Assembly (NCBI GenBank): GCA_013817555.1
Contig: JACDCN010000079.1
Location: forward strand, 1 to 8,255
DNA length: 8,255 bases
Direction: 5' to 3'
Source: Actinomycetota bacterium
Lineage (GTDB): Bacteria; Actinomycetota; Thermoleophilia; Gaiellales; Gaiellaceae
The notes under the pieces are model-generated. The model saw only the letters and a program-made list of their open reading frames with translations. It was not told the origin of the DNA and ran no database searches. The position numbers were made by a program, and so were the translations under genes. This document shows, one piece after another, positions 1 to 6,297 of the stretch. How positions within the stretch are numbered: position 1 is the first letter of the stretch; every line of letters starts with the position of its first letter.

Positions 1-240
1 CCGGAAAGCGCTCACGAGCCACCTCATAGCGCGACTCTATTATCCCCCCCTGCTAGGAGCAACCGCCGTGCTGCAATGGCTCGCGCGGCATCTCTTCGAG
101 GACGCAGCCGGTTGTAAAGACAATAAACGTCTTCCGACTGCCAGACGAGTCCGGACGGGAACTGGCGTGTTTTGGTTCCGCTGCGGGCCCAGGCAACGGC
201 ACGCGGCGATTCGCGGCGGCCGAACTATCCTGCGCCGGGA
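1..240. other. Left-edge intergenic stretch, no supported gene
   Basis: I see no recognisable gene here. One plus-strand frame stays open from base 2 to 355, but its translation is Arg-rich, resembles nothing I know, and runs on antisense to the cupin gene. On the minus strand an ATG at 25-27 opens a frame that leaves the window after nine codons (MRWLVSAFR). A GATAAT hexamer at 39-44 lies 11 bases upstream of it, so a leftward gene may begin at the edge, but nine codons cannot establish that. A run of seven C lies at 44-50, and a short AAGAC/GTCTT inverted repeat lies around 117-133. Confidence 0.5.
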
Positions 241-732
241 TCAGCGCGGGTCTGACTGCGCGAGCGGCGGGCCTAATACCTCCATCGCTCCCGTCTCGGC
301 CGCGAGGCGGCTGAACGCCTCGACTCCTCGCTCCTCAGGAGGCAGCTCGGCGTAGCGCCGGAAGAACTCCTCGAACTCGACGCTCGCCGGTAAGACGGTG
401 GCAAGGAAGCGGGCCCGTCCATCGCCGACGTTCTGCCAGGTGTGCGGCGTGTTGCGTGGGATGAAGACGAACGACCCTGGGAGAGCCTCGATCAGGTCGT
501 CTCCGAGCCTCACCCTGAACGTGCCATCGAGGGTGTAGATGAACTCGTCTTGCTCCCTGTGCACGTGCAACGGCGGTCCTTCTCCGGGCGCGGAGACACC
601 TTCAATCGCGGTGAGCCCGCCACCGCTTTGATCGCTCGTGGCCTTGAACGTCGTGACGCCACCGGTCGGGTTCTCGACCGATGTGCCTTCGCCCGGTGCG
701 AGAGTAAATGGTCGCATCTCGTGTTGCGACAT
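241..732 (-). CDS. Single-domain cupin protein (cupin_2, quercetin-dioxygenase-like fold)
   Basis: A 163-residue protein with one conserved beta-barrel cupin domain at about residues 40-115. Cupin motif 1 is seen as H56-x-H58-x4-E63 ending at G70, and motif 2 as PGSFVFIPRNTPHTWQN with H97 and N101. This supplies the usual three His plus one Glu metal-binding set, so a metal-dependent enzyme or small-molecule binder is expected. The substrate cannot be told from sequence. The C-terminal tail with a GPPL motif near residues 154-157 is common in small stand-alone cupins of soil bacteria. No signal peptide is visible, so it is probably cytoplasmic. The ATG at 730-732 is preferred because it gives normal family length; there is no good Shine-Dalgarno, and a TAGCCT box sits 10 bases upstream. 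It is divergent from the truncated peroxiredoxin, with only about 46 bases between them. Confidence 0.88.
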   Translation of the reverse strand: MSQHEMRPFTLAPGEGTSVENPTGGVTTFKATSDQSGGGLTAIEGVSAPGEGPPLHVHREQDEFIYTLDGTFRVRLGDDLIEALPGSFVFIPRNTPHTWQNVGDGRARFLATVLPASVEFEEFFRRYAELPPEERGVEAFSRLAAETGAMEVLGPPLAQSDPR

Positions 733-742
733 CGCTGCCGAA

Positions 743-748
743 AGGCTA
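743..748 (-). promoter_or_regulatory. Possible -10 box of the cupin gene
   Basis: TAGCCT on the minus strand fits the TANNNT pattern of actinobacterial -10 elements. It ends 10 bases before the cupin ATG, which would give a transcript with a leader of only a few bases and would explain the lack of a clear ribosome binding site. No convincing -35 is seen. This is an inference from position and pattern alone. Confidence 0.25.
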
Positions 749-778
749 ACGCTTCGTCGCCGTCGGGAGCCGTCAGCT

Positions 779-1132
779 CACCCCAAAGATGACACGCCCG
801 GCTGCACCACGCAGGCCTGCGGGATCCGCGACGCGTGGGGAGAGTTCCAGAAGCGCGGGGCGGTCGTTCTCGGCGTGAGCCCGGACAGCGAGGGATCGCA
901 TGCGAAGTTTCGGGACAAGTACGAGCTCCCGTTCACGCTCCTCGCCGACGAGGACCACTCGGTCGCAAACGCGTACGGCGCTTGGGTCGAGAAGAGCATG
1001 GCCGGCAAGACGTACATGGGCGTCGAGCGCTCGACGTTTGTCATCGACGCGGACGGCAACCTCGCGAAGGTGATGCGGCGCGTCAAGCCGGACACACACG
1101 CGGACCAGGTTCTGGCCGCGCTCCCTGAATAG
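779..1132 (+). pseudogene. 5'-truncated Bcp/PrxQ-type peroxiredoxin (thiol peroxidase)
   Basis: About 116 residues match the C-terminal part of the bacterioferritin-comigratory-protein class of peroxiredoxins, which reduce peroxides with thioredoxin. Recognisable homology starts abruptly at PKDDTPGC (base 782). The peroxidatic Cys (codon 803-805) and the second Cys five residues later (codon 818-820) are both kept, as are the VLGVSPDS, FTLLADEDHSVANAYG and ERSTFVIDADG segments and a normal C-terminus. Family members are about 150-160 residues, so the first ~40 residues (KAPDF...LYFY region, two beta strands) are absent. None of the three frames upstream encodes them. The frame stays open back to a GTG at 638, but that extension is antisense to the cupin and has no peroxiredoxin character, so a fusion start there is unlikely to give a working enzyme. 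Its TAG stop is two bases from the convergent glycosyltransferase stop. Either a real rearrangement or an assembly join lies near 780. Confidence 0.8.
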
Positions 1133-1134
1133 GA

Positions 1135-2538
1135 CTACGCCGGTGCCTCGCGCGCGTTCCGCTCGAACTTGTGCCAGGCCTTGTCGCCGCGCAGGAATCT
1201 CCACGATCCCTTCAGCCGCGCCCATACGATAAGCGGCCGGTAGAGCACGAGGTCGAACGGGGCGAGCAATAGGAGCCGGGCAAGGTCGCGCTTCCGATAC
1301 GTTCGCGACTGCAGGTCGTCGAGCAAGATCGCACACGCTGTCAGGGCTGCGTTCGTGAATGCGATCGCGAGCAGCATGACTCCGAAGACGGCAAGATCGA
1401 AGACGCCGAGCACGAGGGCGAGCGGGAGTGACACGAGCGCGAGCACCTCGAATGCAGGCGCCAAGACCTCGGTGAGGAGATAGAACGGCGCTCCGACGAG
1501 ACCCACACTCTTGTAGCGAGGTCTGAACCACATGCCCCGGTAGTGCCACACGGTCTCGTCGATCACGCGCTGCCAGCGCTCGCGCTGCGAGACGAGCTTT
1601 CTGGCCGTATCGGGGCCCTCGGTGGTTCCGACGTTGTCGGGCAGGCAGAGGATCTCGTAGTCGCGCCCCTCCCTCAAGAACCGCTCGTGGACACGAAAGG
1701 TGAGCTCGATGTCCTCGCAGGTGAACTCACGCGAGTAGCCGCCGACCTCCTCGAGCACGTCTCTGCGCCAGATCTGGAAAGCCCCGACCGAGCAGAGCAT
1801 GAAGCCGAGCTTCGACCAGGCGAGACGGTTGTTGAAGAACGCGCGCAGATAGTCCAGGTGCTGATAGGCGAGGAGCGGGCTTCCGTCGATCGGACGCTTC
1901 CCGGGAGGTGCGGCCATCGCCTGCTCCGGGTCGCGCGCAATCGTCAGGTGGCTCGTGACCCCGATGACGCGGGCCGGGTCCTGGACCACAAGCCGCATTC
2001 CCTTGAGGAGCGCGTCTCGGTCGAACACCGTGTCCGCATCGACACCGCACACGTAACGGAAGCGAGCGACGTTGAGCCCGGCGTTCAGCGCGTCCGCCTT
2101 CCCACCGTTCGCCTTGTCGACGACGACGAGATTCGGATGCTCCGCGCTGCGGTAGATCGCGCACACCTCCTCGGTCGCGAAGACCCGGCGGACGAACATC
2201 TCATACGGCTCCAGCTCGAACAGGTCACGAAGCCGTGCGAGCGTGGCGTCGTTCGAGCCGTCGTTGACGACGATCACCTCGTACTCCGGATAGTCGAGCG
2301 CGAGCAGCGATCTCACCGTGGACTCGATTGCCGTCTCCTCGTCGTAGGCGGCGACAACCACGCTGACCGGGATCGTGAATCGCGACGATGCGAGCATGCC
2401 GTAATCCTCACTCGACGTCTCATTCCGTCGCACCCCGTTCTCGATCGCGGCGATCGCGACGAGGACGACATAGACGAGGTTGGTCACGAGGAGGTACCCA
2501 AGGCAGACGAGGACGACAATGCCGAGCACTTCGGTCAT
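1135..2538 (-). CDS. Membrane family 2 glycosyltransferase, processive polysaccharide-synthase type
   Basis: A 467-residue integral membrane GT2 enzyme of the PgaC/hyaluronan-synthase/BcsA-like group. One N-terminal membrane segment (about residues 3-33) precedes a cytoplasmic GT-A domain (about 55-330), followed by three or so hydrophobic segments (about 345-375, 376-405, 420-440). The synthase motifs are all present: D93 in VNDGS, D167-A-D169, E275-D276 in CEDIEL as the acceptor-side acidic pair, and Q318-R-E-R-W322 (QxxRW). QxxRW is typical of processive synthases that extrude their polymer through the membrane. The sugar donor and product cannot be read from sequence; a UDP-sugar is expected. 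Its ATG overlaps the TGA of the upstream HEAT gene as ATGA, so translational coupling is likely. No polysaccharide deacetylase, export lipoprotein or PilZ domain is in view. The gene ends two bases from the convergent peroxiredoxin remnant, with no hairpin between them. Confidence 0.92.
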   Translation of the reverse strand: MTEVLGIVVLVCLGYLLVTNLVYVVLVAIAAIENGVRRNETSSEDYGMLASSRFTIPVSVVVAAYDEETAIESTVRSLLALDYPEYEVIVVNDGSNDATLARLRDLFELEPYEMFVRRVFATEEVCAIYRSAEHPNLVVVDKANGGKADALNAGLNVARFRYVCGVDADTVFDRDALLKGMRLVVQDPARVIGVTSHLTIARDPEQAMAAPPGKRPIDGSPLLAYQHLDYLRAFFNNRLAWSKLGFMLCSVGAFQIWRRDVLEEVGGYSREFTCEDIELTFRVHERFLREGRDYEILCLPDNVGTTEGPDTARKLVSQRERWQRVIDETVWHYRGMWFRPRYKSVGLVGAPFYLLTEVLAPAFEVLALVSLPLALVLGVFDLAVFGVMLLAIAFTNAALTACAILLDDLQSRTYRKRDLARLLLLAPFDLVLYRPLIVWARLKGSWRFLRGDKAWHKFERNAREAPA

Positions 2539-3560
2539 GCGGCTCTCGCTGCCCGCGATGGACGCCGCGCTTCGGCGCGGTGCTCGGCCGCATCACGAAG
2601 ACCTTCTCCGCCAGCTTCGTAAATGCGCTCGAGAAGCGGGCTATCGGGCTGTTCGAGCGCGAGCGCGTCCACGAATCCAATGTCTTGAAGCACTTCCGCG
2701 GCGCCGTTTCGAGCGAACGGATCGGCGTCCATGAGAACCGGAAGCAGGACGGGAACTGCGTCCGAGCCCATGCCACGAAACGCGTCCTTTGCAGCCGAGC
2801 GAACCCACCACTGCTCGTCGGCCAACAGACGCGAGATGGACGGAGCCGCGGCGACACCGAGCACGTGCCCGACCGCGCGAGCCGCGTGCACGCGCACGAA
2901 CCAGGCCGGATCGTCCAGTCGCGCGAGAGTCGCCGCGCCAACCGCGTCGCCGCTTCGCGTTCCCAGTGTCTCGACGGCCGCAGCCCGAACATTGGGATCC
3001 CGATCCCACGTGAGCGCGATCAGGTTCTCCTGAGCAAGCTCCGGGTAAGAGCCGAGCAAGGTCGCCGCCCAGAAGCGGACGGCCGGATCCGCGTCGCGCA
3101 GCAACGGCGCGAACCGCAACCCCGGCGCGGGCGCGAGACGCTCGAGCTCGGCGGCGATCCTGGATCTCGGCGCGCTTCCGCTCCGGAGCGCGGCGACGAG
3201 GATCTCGATCGCCCATTCGTCTCCGAGGTCGCCGAGGCTGCGAATCGCGGCGGTCGCGATCCTCGGGTCGGGGTCTGCGAGGACGGGGTGAAGGAGCGAT
3301 GGCGCAGCGAGGTCATGGGCGCGTGCGAGGCGCGTGAGCGCCGCAACGCGTCGCCATCGCCCCCACTCGGTGCGGGGACGGCCTCGAGCGCGCCGAATGA
3401 GCCGCGCTGCCTCCCGAGGTCGAAGCTCGTCGACCCGCGCTTCTCGGAGCCTCCGGTCGTAGCGCAGGCGACCGAGCACGACCGCCAGCGACAGTGCTAT
3501 CCAGGCAGGGAGAGCGAGCGCGAGTACGAGAATCGCGACGCGGAGTACGAGCGCGTCCAC
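2535..3560 (-). CDS. Membrane-anchored HEAT-repeat protein, partner of the glycosyltransferase
   Basis: A 341-residue protein with one strong N-terminal membrane helix (about residues 5-30) followed at once by a very basic stretch (RLRYDRRLRE), which by the positive-inside rule puts the rest in the cytoplasm. At least six HEAT-type helical repeats follow. Their DxDPxVRxxAAxxLG-like cores lie at about 96-113, 157-172, 186-200, 215-234, 248-265 and 278-295. The last ~25 residues are Ala/Arg-rich and probably disordered. HEAT arrays are protein-binding scaffolds without catalysis. The ATGA overlap with the downstream GT2 gene strongly suggests that it binds or regulates that synthase; this is inference. 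The GTG start at 3558-3560 is the only option upstream of the membrane helix, since an in-frame stop lies at 3579-3581. The GAGGG before it abuts the start codon, so the ribosome binding site is poor. The tRNA-Leu gene lies 81 bases upstream on the same strand. Confidence 0.88.
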   Translation of the reverse strand: MDALVLRVAILVLALALPAWIALSLAVVLGRLRYDRRLREARVDELRPREAARLIRRARGRPRTEWGRWRRVAALTRLARAHDLAAPSLLHPVLADPDPRIATAAIRSLGDLGDEWAIEILVAALRSGSAPRSRIAAELERLAPAPGLRFAPLLRDADPAVRFWAATLLGSYPELAQENLIALTWDRDPNVRAAAVETLGTRSGDAVGAATLARLDDPAWFVRVHAARAVGHVLGVAAAPSISRLLADEQWWVRSAAKDAFRGMGSDAVPVLLPVLMDADPFARNGAAEVLQDIGFVDALALEQPDSPLLERIYEAGGEGLRDAAEHRAEARRPSRAARAA

Positions 3561-3594
3561 CCCTCGGTGGTCGTCCGTTCAAGGCTATCGACTG

Positions 3595-3610
3595 TCCCTC
3601 GAACGAGGGA
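3595..3610 (-). terminator. Short hairpin between tRNA-Leu and the HEAT gene
   Basis: TCCCTC-GAAC-GAGGGA forms a perfect six-base-pair stem with a four-base loop, 31 bases past the tRNA 3' end and 34 bases before the HEAT start. It has no T-tract, so it may be a weak or factor-assisted tRNA terminator, or a processing end. A TAGCCT box on the minus strand at 3582-3587, just past the hairpin, could be a -10 for the HEAT-GT2 operon, but it has no good -35. Confidence 0.3.
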
Positions 3611-3641
3611 TCCGAACGCTGTCGCAACAATGAGGGACTCA

Positions 3642-3725
3642 TGCGGATGAGAGGACTTGAACCTCCACGCCCTTTCGGGCACACGGACCTGAACCGTGCG
3701 CGTCTACCAATTCCGCCACATCCGC
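3642..3725 (-). tRNA. tRNA-Leu (anticodon CAG)
   Basis: An 84-base class II tRNA. The acceptor arm pairs GCGGATG with CATCCGC, with discriminator A. The D arm contains GGCGGAATTGGTAGACGC. The anticodon stem CACGG/CCGTG encloses the loop TTCAGGT, giving anticodon CAG, which reads the CUG leucine codon that is abundant in a GC-rich genome. The long variable arm folds as GCCC-GAAA-GGGC, typical of tRNA-Leu. The T arm is GGAGG-TTCAAGT-CCTCT, closing with one G-U pair. The 3' CCA is not encoded (TGAG follows the discriminator), so it must be added by nucleotidyltransferase. No integrase or duplicated 3' end lies nearby, so I see no sign that it serves as an attachment site. Confidence 0.97.
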
Positions 3726-3736
3726 GCGGCCTACCG

Positions 3737-3742
3737 ATTCTA
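3737..3742 (-). promoter_or_regulatory. Probable -10 box of the tRNA-Leu gene
   Basis: TAGAAT on the minus strand (five of six matches to TATAAT) ends 11 bases before the mature tRNA 5' end, which would start transcription about five bases upstream of it. No clear -35 is visible at the usual spacing. It lies within GGCTAGAATC, which recurs exactly before the small membrane protein gene. Confidence 0.4.
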
Positions 3743-3746
3743 GCCT
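3741..3746 (+). promoter_or_regulatory. Possible -10 box of the S8 protease gene
   Basis: TAGCCT on the plus strand fits TANNNT, lies 19 bases before the protease ATG, and overlaps the opposing tRNA -10 box by two bases. No -35 match is seen at the usual distance. The call rests on the lack of room for any other promoter in the 40-base gap between the tRNA and the protease. Confidence 0.2.
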
Positions 3747-3765
3747 CGGCTCGTCTCATCCTTCG

Positions 3766-6192
3766 ATGACCAGGCTCGGAGCGATTCTCGCGTTGACCCT
3801 CGCCGTTCTCGCGATCGGGGGCGTTGGACGCACGCCTGCCCTCGTCCTTGCAACAGACTGTTGCAAAGTACGCCCCGGCGCAAGCGCTAACGGCCGAACC
3901 GAGGTCGTGGTCGCCCTGTCCGCCCCACCGTTGGCACATGCTCCCGGGTCCGAGGCGCGAGTCGCGGCCGAGCAACGAGTGTTCCGACGAGCGCTCGCGC
4001 GAGACCTTCCCGACGCGCGTGTCCGCTGGCGCTACCGGCTCGTGGCCAACGGCTTCGCGGTCGCAATTCCGAGCGCGCAACTGCCTCGGCTCGGCGACAT
4101 CCCAGGAGTGCGTGACGTGTTTGCCTCCGCGCAGTACGTCCCGCAGCTCGACCGGAGCCCGCAGCAGATCGGCGCGCCGGGGCTCTGGGGAGCAGGTCTC
4201 GAGACTTCAGGCCAGGGGATGAAGATCGGCGTGATCGACACTGGAGTCGATTCCGGTCATCCGTTCTTCGACCCTGCCGGATACACGATGCCGGCCGGGT
4301 TCCCCAAGGGTCAGCAGCGGTTCACCAACGCGAAGGTCATCGCCGCGCGTGCGTTTGCACCGCCCGGAGCGCGCTACCGGAACGCAGCGCTCGCGTTCGA
4401 CGAGGAAAACTCCTCGCACGGAACGCACGTCGCCGGTATTGCGGCCGGGAACGCTCGCACGCAAGCCTCGGGTCGAACGGTCTCGGGAGTGGCTCCGCGG
4501 GCCTACATCGGGAACTACAAGGCGCTCGTGGGTACGGACTCGGGGCTGAGCCCGAACGGGAACGCGCCCGAGATCGTGGCGGCCATCGAGGCCGCTGTGC
4601 GAGACGGTATGGACGTGCTCAACCTCTCGATCGGCCAGCCGGAGCTCGAGCCCCGCCGCGATGTGGTCGCCCTTGCGCTCGACGCCGCTGCAGCCGCCGG
4701 CGTCGTCTCGGCAGTTGCGGCCGGAAACGACTTCAACGACCTGGGCGCCGGCTCGGTCTCATCGCCGGCGAACTCCGAGCGAGCGATCACCGTCGGCGCC
4801 GTGGAGGTGAACGGCACAACGTCGCGCGGCATCCATGCGGGATTCTCCTCGGTCGGCCCCACGCCGATCTCGCTTCGGCTGAAGCCCGACGTGGCCGCTC
4901 CGGGCGTCGACATCCTCTCCTCCGTCCCGGCCGGATGGTCGTCGTTCTCGGGCACGAGCATGGCATCGCCGCACGTCGCGGGCGCCGCCGCCCTGCTCGT
5001 TCAGCGACATCCGAGCTGGACGGTCGCACAGGTCAAGTCGGCGCTCGTGCAGACGGGAACCGACGCCGCGAACGGCGAGGACAGCCTCGCCGCCCCGCAG
5101 TTTCAGGGAGGCGGAGTCGTGTCGCTCGGTCGAGCCGACCGGCCGCTCTTGTTCTCGGAACCCGCTGGAATGTCGTTCGGGCTGCTCGAGCGCAGTGCGC
5201 GTCGCGATGGCGAGATAGCGCTCACTGATGCCGGCGGCGGCGCGGGCATCTGGCAAGTCGGATTGGTGCGCCGAGAACGGCCCGCGGGCGCGAGTCTCGT
5301 CCTCCCCACGACGGTCACGGTTCCGGGATCGCTTTCCTACGAAGCCGTGACGTCCGCCGTGGCCGCCCAGGGGGACTTCAGCGGCTTCGTGGAGCTCCGC
5401 CGCGGACCAGACGTCCGCCGCGTGCCCTTCTGGGGACGAGTCGCCGTGCCCGGGCTGGCACGCCACGACCCCATCGCTCTGCGAAGAACCGGCGTGTATC
5501 GCGGAACGACCGCAGGAAAGCCGGCACGTGCGACGCGCTACCGCTATCCGGAGAACCCGAGCGGCGTCGGTTTGAACACCTTCCTTCGGGGACCCGAGGC
5601 CGTCTATCGCGTCCGCATCACCAGGGCGGCGGCGAACTTCGGCGTCGTCGTTACCCAGAACCGGCCGGGAAGTCGCGTCGAGCCGCGCGTCGTGGCGGGA
5701 CTGGACGAGAACCGGCTCACAGGCTACGCGGGTCTGCCGGTGCACCACAATCCGTACCTCGACGGCTTCCGCAGCCCCGTTCCTGCGGCAGGCGCGCTCT
5801 CGCCGCTGCCGGGCGAGTACGCGCTCGTCTTCGACAGCGCGACCCGAGCGGGCGCGGGCCGCTTCACGTTCCGCTACTGGATCAACGACGTCACGCCGCC
5901 GACTCTGCGACTCCGCACGCGAACGGTCGAGCGAGGCGACCCGGTGCAGATTGCGGCGACGGACGCCGGCTCAGGCGTCTATGGCGCCTCGGTCAGCGCG
6001 TCGGTCGATGGAGGGAGCACATCGGCGTCGTTCCGCCACGGCGTCGTGCGCATTCCGACCGGTGGACTCTCACCTGGCAGGCATCGCCTGAGGCTCCGCG
6101 TCTCCGACTATCAGGAGACGAAAAACACCGAGAACGTTTCTCGGATCCTTCCGAACACCCGCACGTTCACGGCGACCTTCACCGTGCGTTAG
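3766..6192 (+). CDS. Secreted subtilisin-like serine protease (peptidase family S8)
   Basis: An 808-residue pre-pro-protease. Residues 1 to about 30 form a Sec-type signal peptide (basic TR, then a hydrophobic core to about G21). An inhibitor_I9-like prodomain follows at about 45-126, ending in FASAQYVPQ. The catalytic domain spans about 148-455, with D158 in GVIDTGVDSGHP, H218 in SSHGTHVAG, oxyanion N321 in AAGN, and nucleophile S398 in GTSMASPHVAG, so the active site is intact. I see no PA insert. About 350 C-terminal residues look like beta sandwiches: an Fn3-like region near 460-560, a central region of uncertain fold, and a last Ig-like domain from about 708 (PPTLRL...DAGSGV...LSPGRHRLRLRVSD). 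There is no sorting motif or C-terminal membrane helix, so it is probably released. The ATG at 3766 is the only start that keeps the signal peptide; no Shine-Dalgarno precedes it. It is divergent from tRNA-Leu and convergent with the small membrane protein gene. The substrate is unknown. Confidence 0.94.
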   Translation: MTRLGAILALTLAVLAIGGVGRTPALVLATDCCKVRPGASANGRTEVVVALSAPPLAHAPGSEARVAAEQRVFRRALARDLPDARVRWRYRLVANGFAVAIPSAQLPRLGDIPGVRDVFASAQYVPQLDRSPQQIGAPGLWGAGLETSGQGMKIGVIDTGVDSGHPFFDPAGYTMPAGFPKGQQRFTNAKVIAARAFAPPGARYRNAALAFDEENSSHGTHVAGIAAGNARTQASGRTVSGVAPRAYIGNYKALVGTDSGLSPNGNAPEIVAAIEAAVRDGMDVLNLSIGQPELEPRRDVVALALDAAAAAGVVSAVAAGNDFNDLGAGSVSSPANSERAITVGAVEVNGTTSRGIHAGFSSVGPTPISLRLKPDVAAPGVDILSSVPAGWSSFSGTSMASPHVAGAAALLVQRHPSWTVAQVKSALVQTGTDAANGEDSLAAPQFQGGGVVSLGRADRPLLFSEPAGMSFGLLERSARRDGEIALTDAGGGAGIWQVGLVRRERPAGASLVLPTTVTVPGSLSYEAVTSAVAAQGDFSGFVELRRGPDVRRVPFWGRVAVPGLARHDPIALRRTGVYRGTTAGKPARATRYRYPENPSGVGLNTFLRGPEAVYRVRITRAAANFGVVVTQNRPGSRVEPRVVAGLDENRLTGYAGLPVHHNPYLDGFRSPVPAAGALSPLPGEYALVFDSATRAGAGRFTFRYWINDVTPPTLRLRTRTVERGDPVQIAATDAGSGVYGASVSASVDGGSTSASFRHGVVRIPTGGLSPGRHRLRLRVSDYQETKNTENVSRILPNTRTFTATFTVR

Positions 6193-6207
6193 AGCGGACG
6201 TTGAGGA

Positions 6208-6225
6208 CGGCCGCGGCTGCGGCCG
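6208..6225. terminator. Hairpin just after the protease stop codon
   Basis: CGGCCGC-GGCT-GCGGCCG is a perfect seven-base-pair stem with a four-base loop, starting 15 bases after the protease TAG. It is flanked by two copies of AGCGGACG at 6193-6200 and 6229-6236. It lacks a T-tract. It could help end the protease transcript or protect its 3' end. Confidence 0.4.
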
Positions 6226-6255
6226 CGAAGCGGACGCCTTTAGGGATCGTCGCGC

Positions 6256-6285
6256 GACCGGAATCCGCGCGAGCGGATTCCGGTC
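6256..6285. terminator. Strong bidirectional hairpin between convergent genes
   Basis: GACCGGAATCCGC is followed by the tetraloop GCGA and then its exact reverse complement, a 13-base-pair perfect stem. Beyond a short mismatch the outer bases CGC (6251-6253) and GCG (6288-6290) can also pair. It sits between the convergent ends of the protease and the small membrane protein gene, where a two-way terminator is expected. Neither side has a T-tract, so it would be a non-canonical terminator of the kind common in high-GC actinobacteria. Confidence 0.6.
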
Positions 6286-6297
6286 TTGCGCCAAATA

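Noticed and set aside
2..355. Open plus-strand frame from the window edge, including ...LLGATAVLQWLARHLFE
   Set aside because: A short hydrophobic-looking patch aside, there is no recognisable motif, and the second half is antisense to the cupin. Not enough to call a gene.
638..781. In-frame 5' extension of the peroxiredoxin from a GTG at 638
   Set aside because: The extension is antisense to the cupin N-terminus and carries none of the missing peroxiredoxin strands. Treated as chance open frame at the junction, not a true fusion protein.
773..1549. Minus-strand open frame of 258 codons spanning the peroxiredoxin remnant and the glycosyltransferase end
   Set aside because: It crosses two better supported genes, overlaps the GT2 gene in another frame of the same strand, and is Arg-rich without motifs.
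1543..2622. Long plus-strand open frame (359 codons) opposite the glycosyltransferase
   Set aside because: It lies entirely antisense to a protein with all GT2 motifs. Its translation is rich in Arg, Asp and His without recognisable motifs, as expected of the mirror frame of a GC-rich gene.
2388..3650. Plus-strand open frame of 420 codons opposite the HEAT gene
   Set aside because: Very Arg/Pro-rich, no motif, and runs through the hairpin into the tRNA-Leu gene. The minus-strand HEAT repeats explain the conservation.
3642..3725. tRNA-Leu as an integration site for a mobile element
   Set aside because: No integrase, no repeated tRNA 3' end and no phage-like genes in the flanks. The neighbouring genes look like ordinary chromosomal functions.
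3852..3870. Possible lipoprotein signal at the Cys-Cys near residues 32-33 of the protease
   Set aside because: The residues before the first Cys (L-A-T-D) do not fit a lipobox, because Asp stands at the -1 position. A Sec signal peptide is the better reading.
4759..5748. Minus-strand open frame of 329 codons inside the protease gene
   Set aside because: Antisense to the S8 domain with its intact catalytic triad. The translation is low-complexity Arg/His/Gly-rich with no domain.
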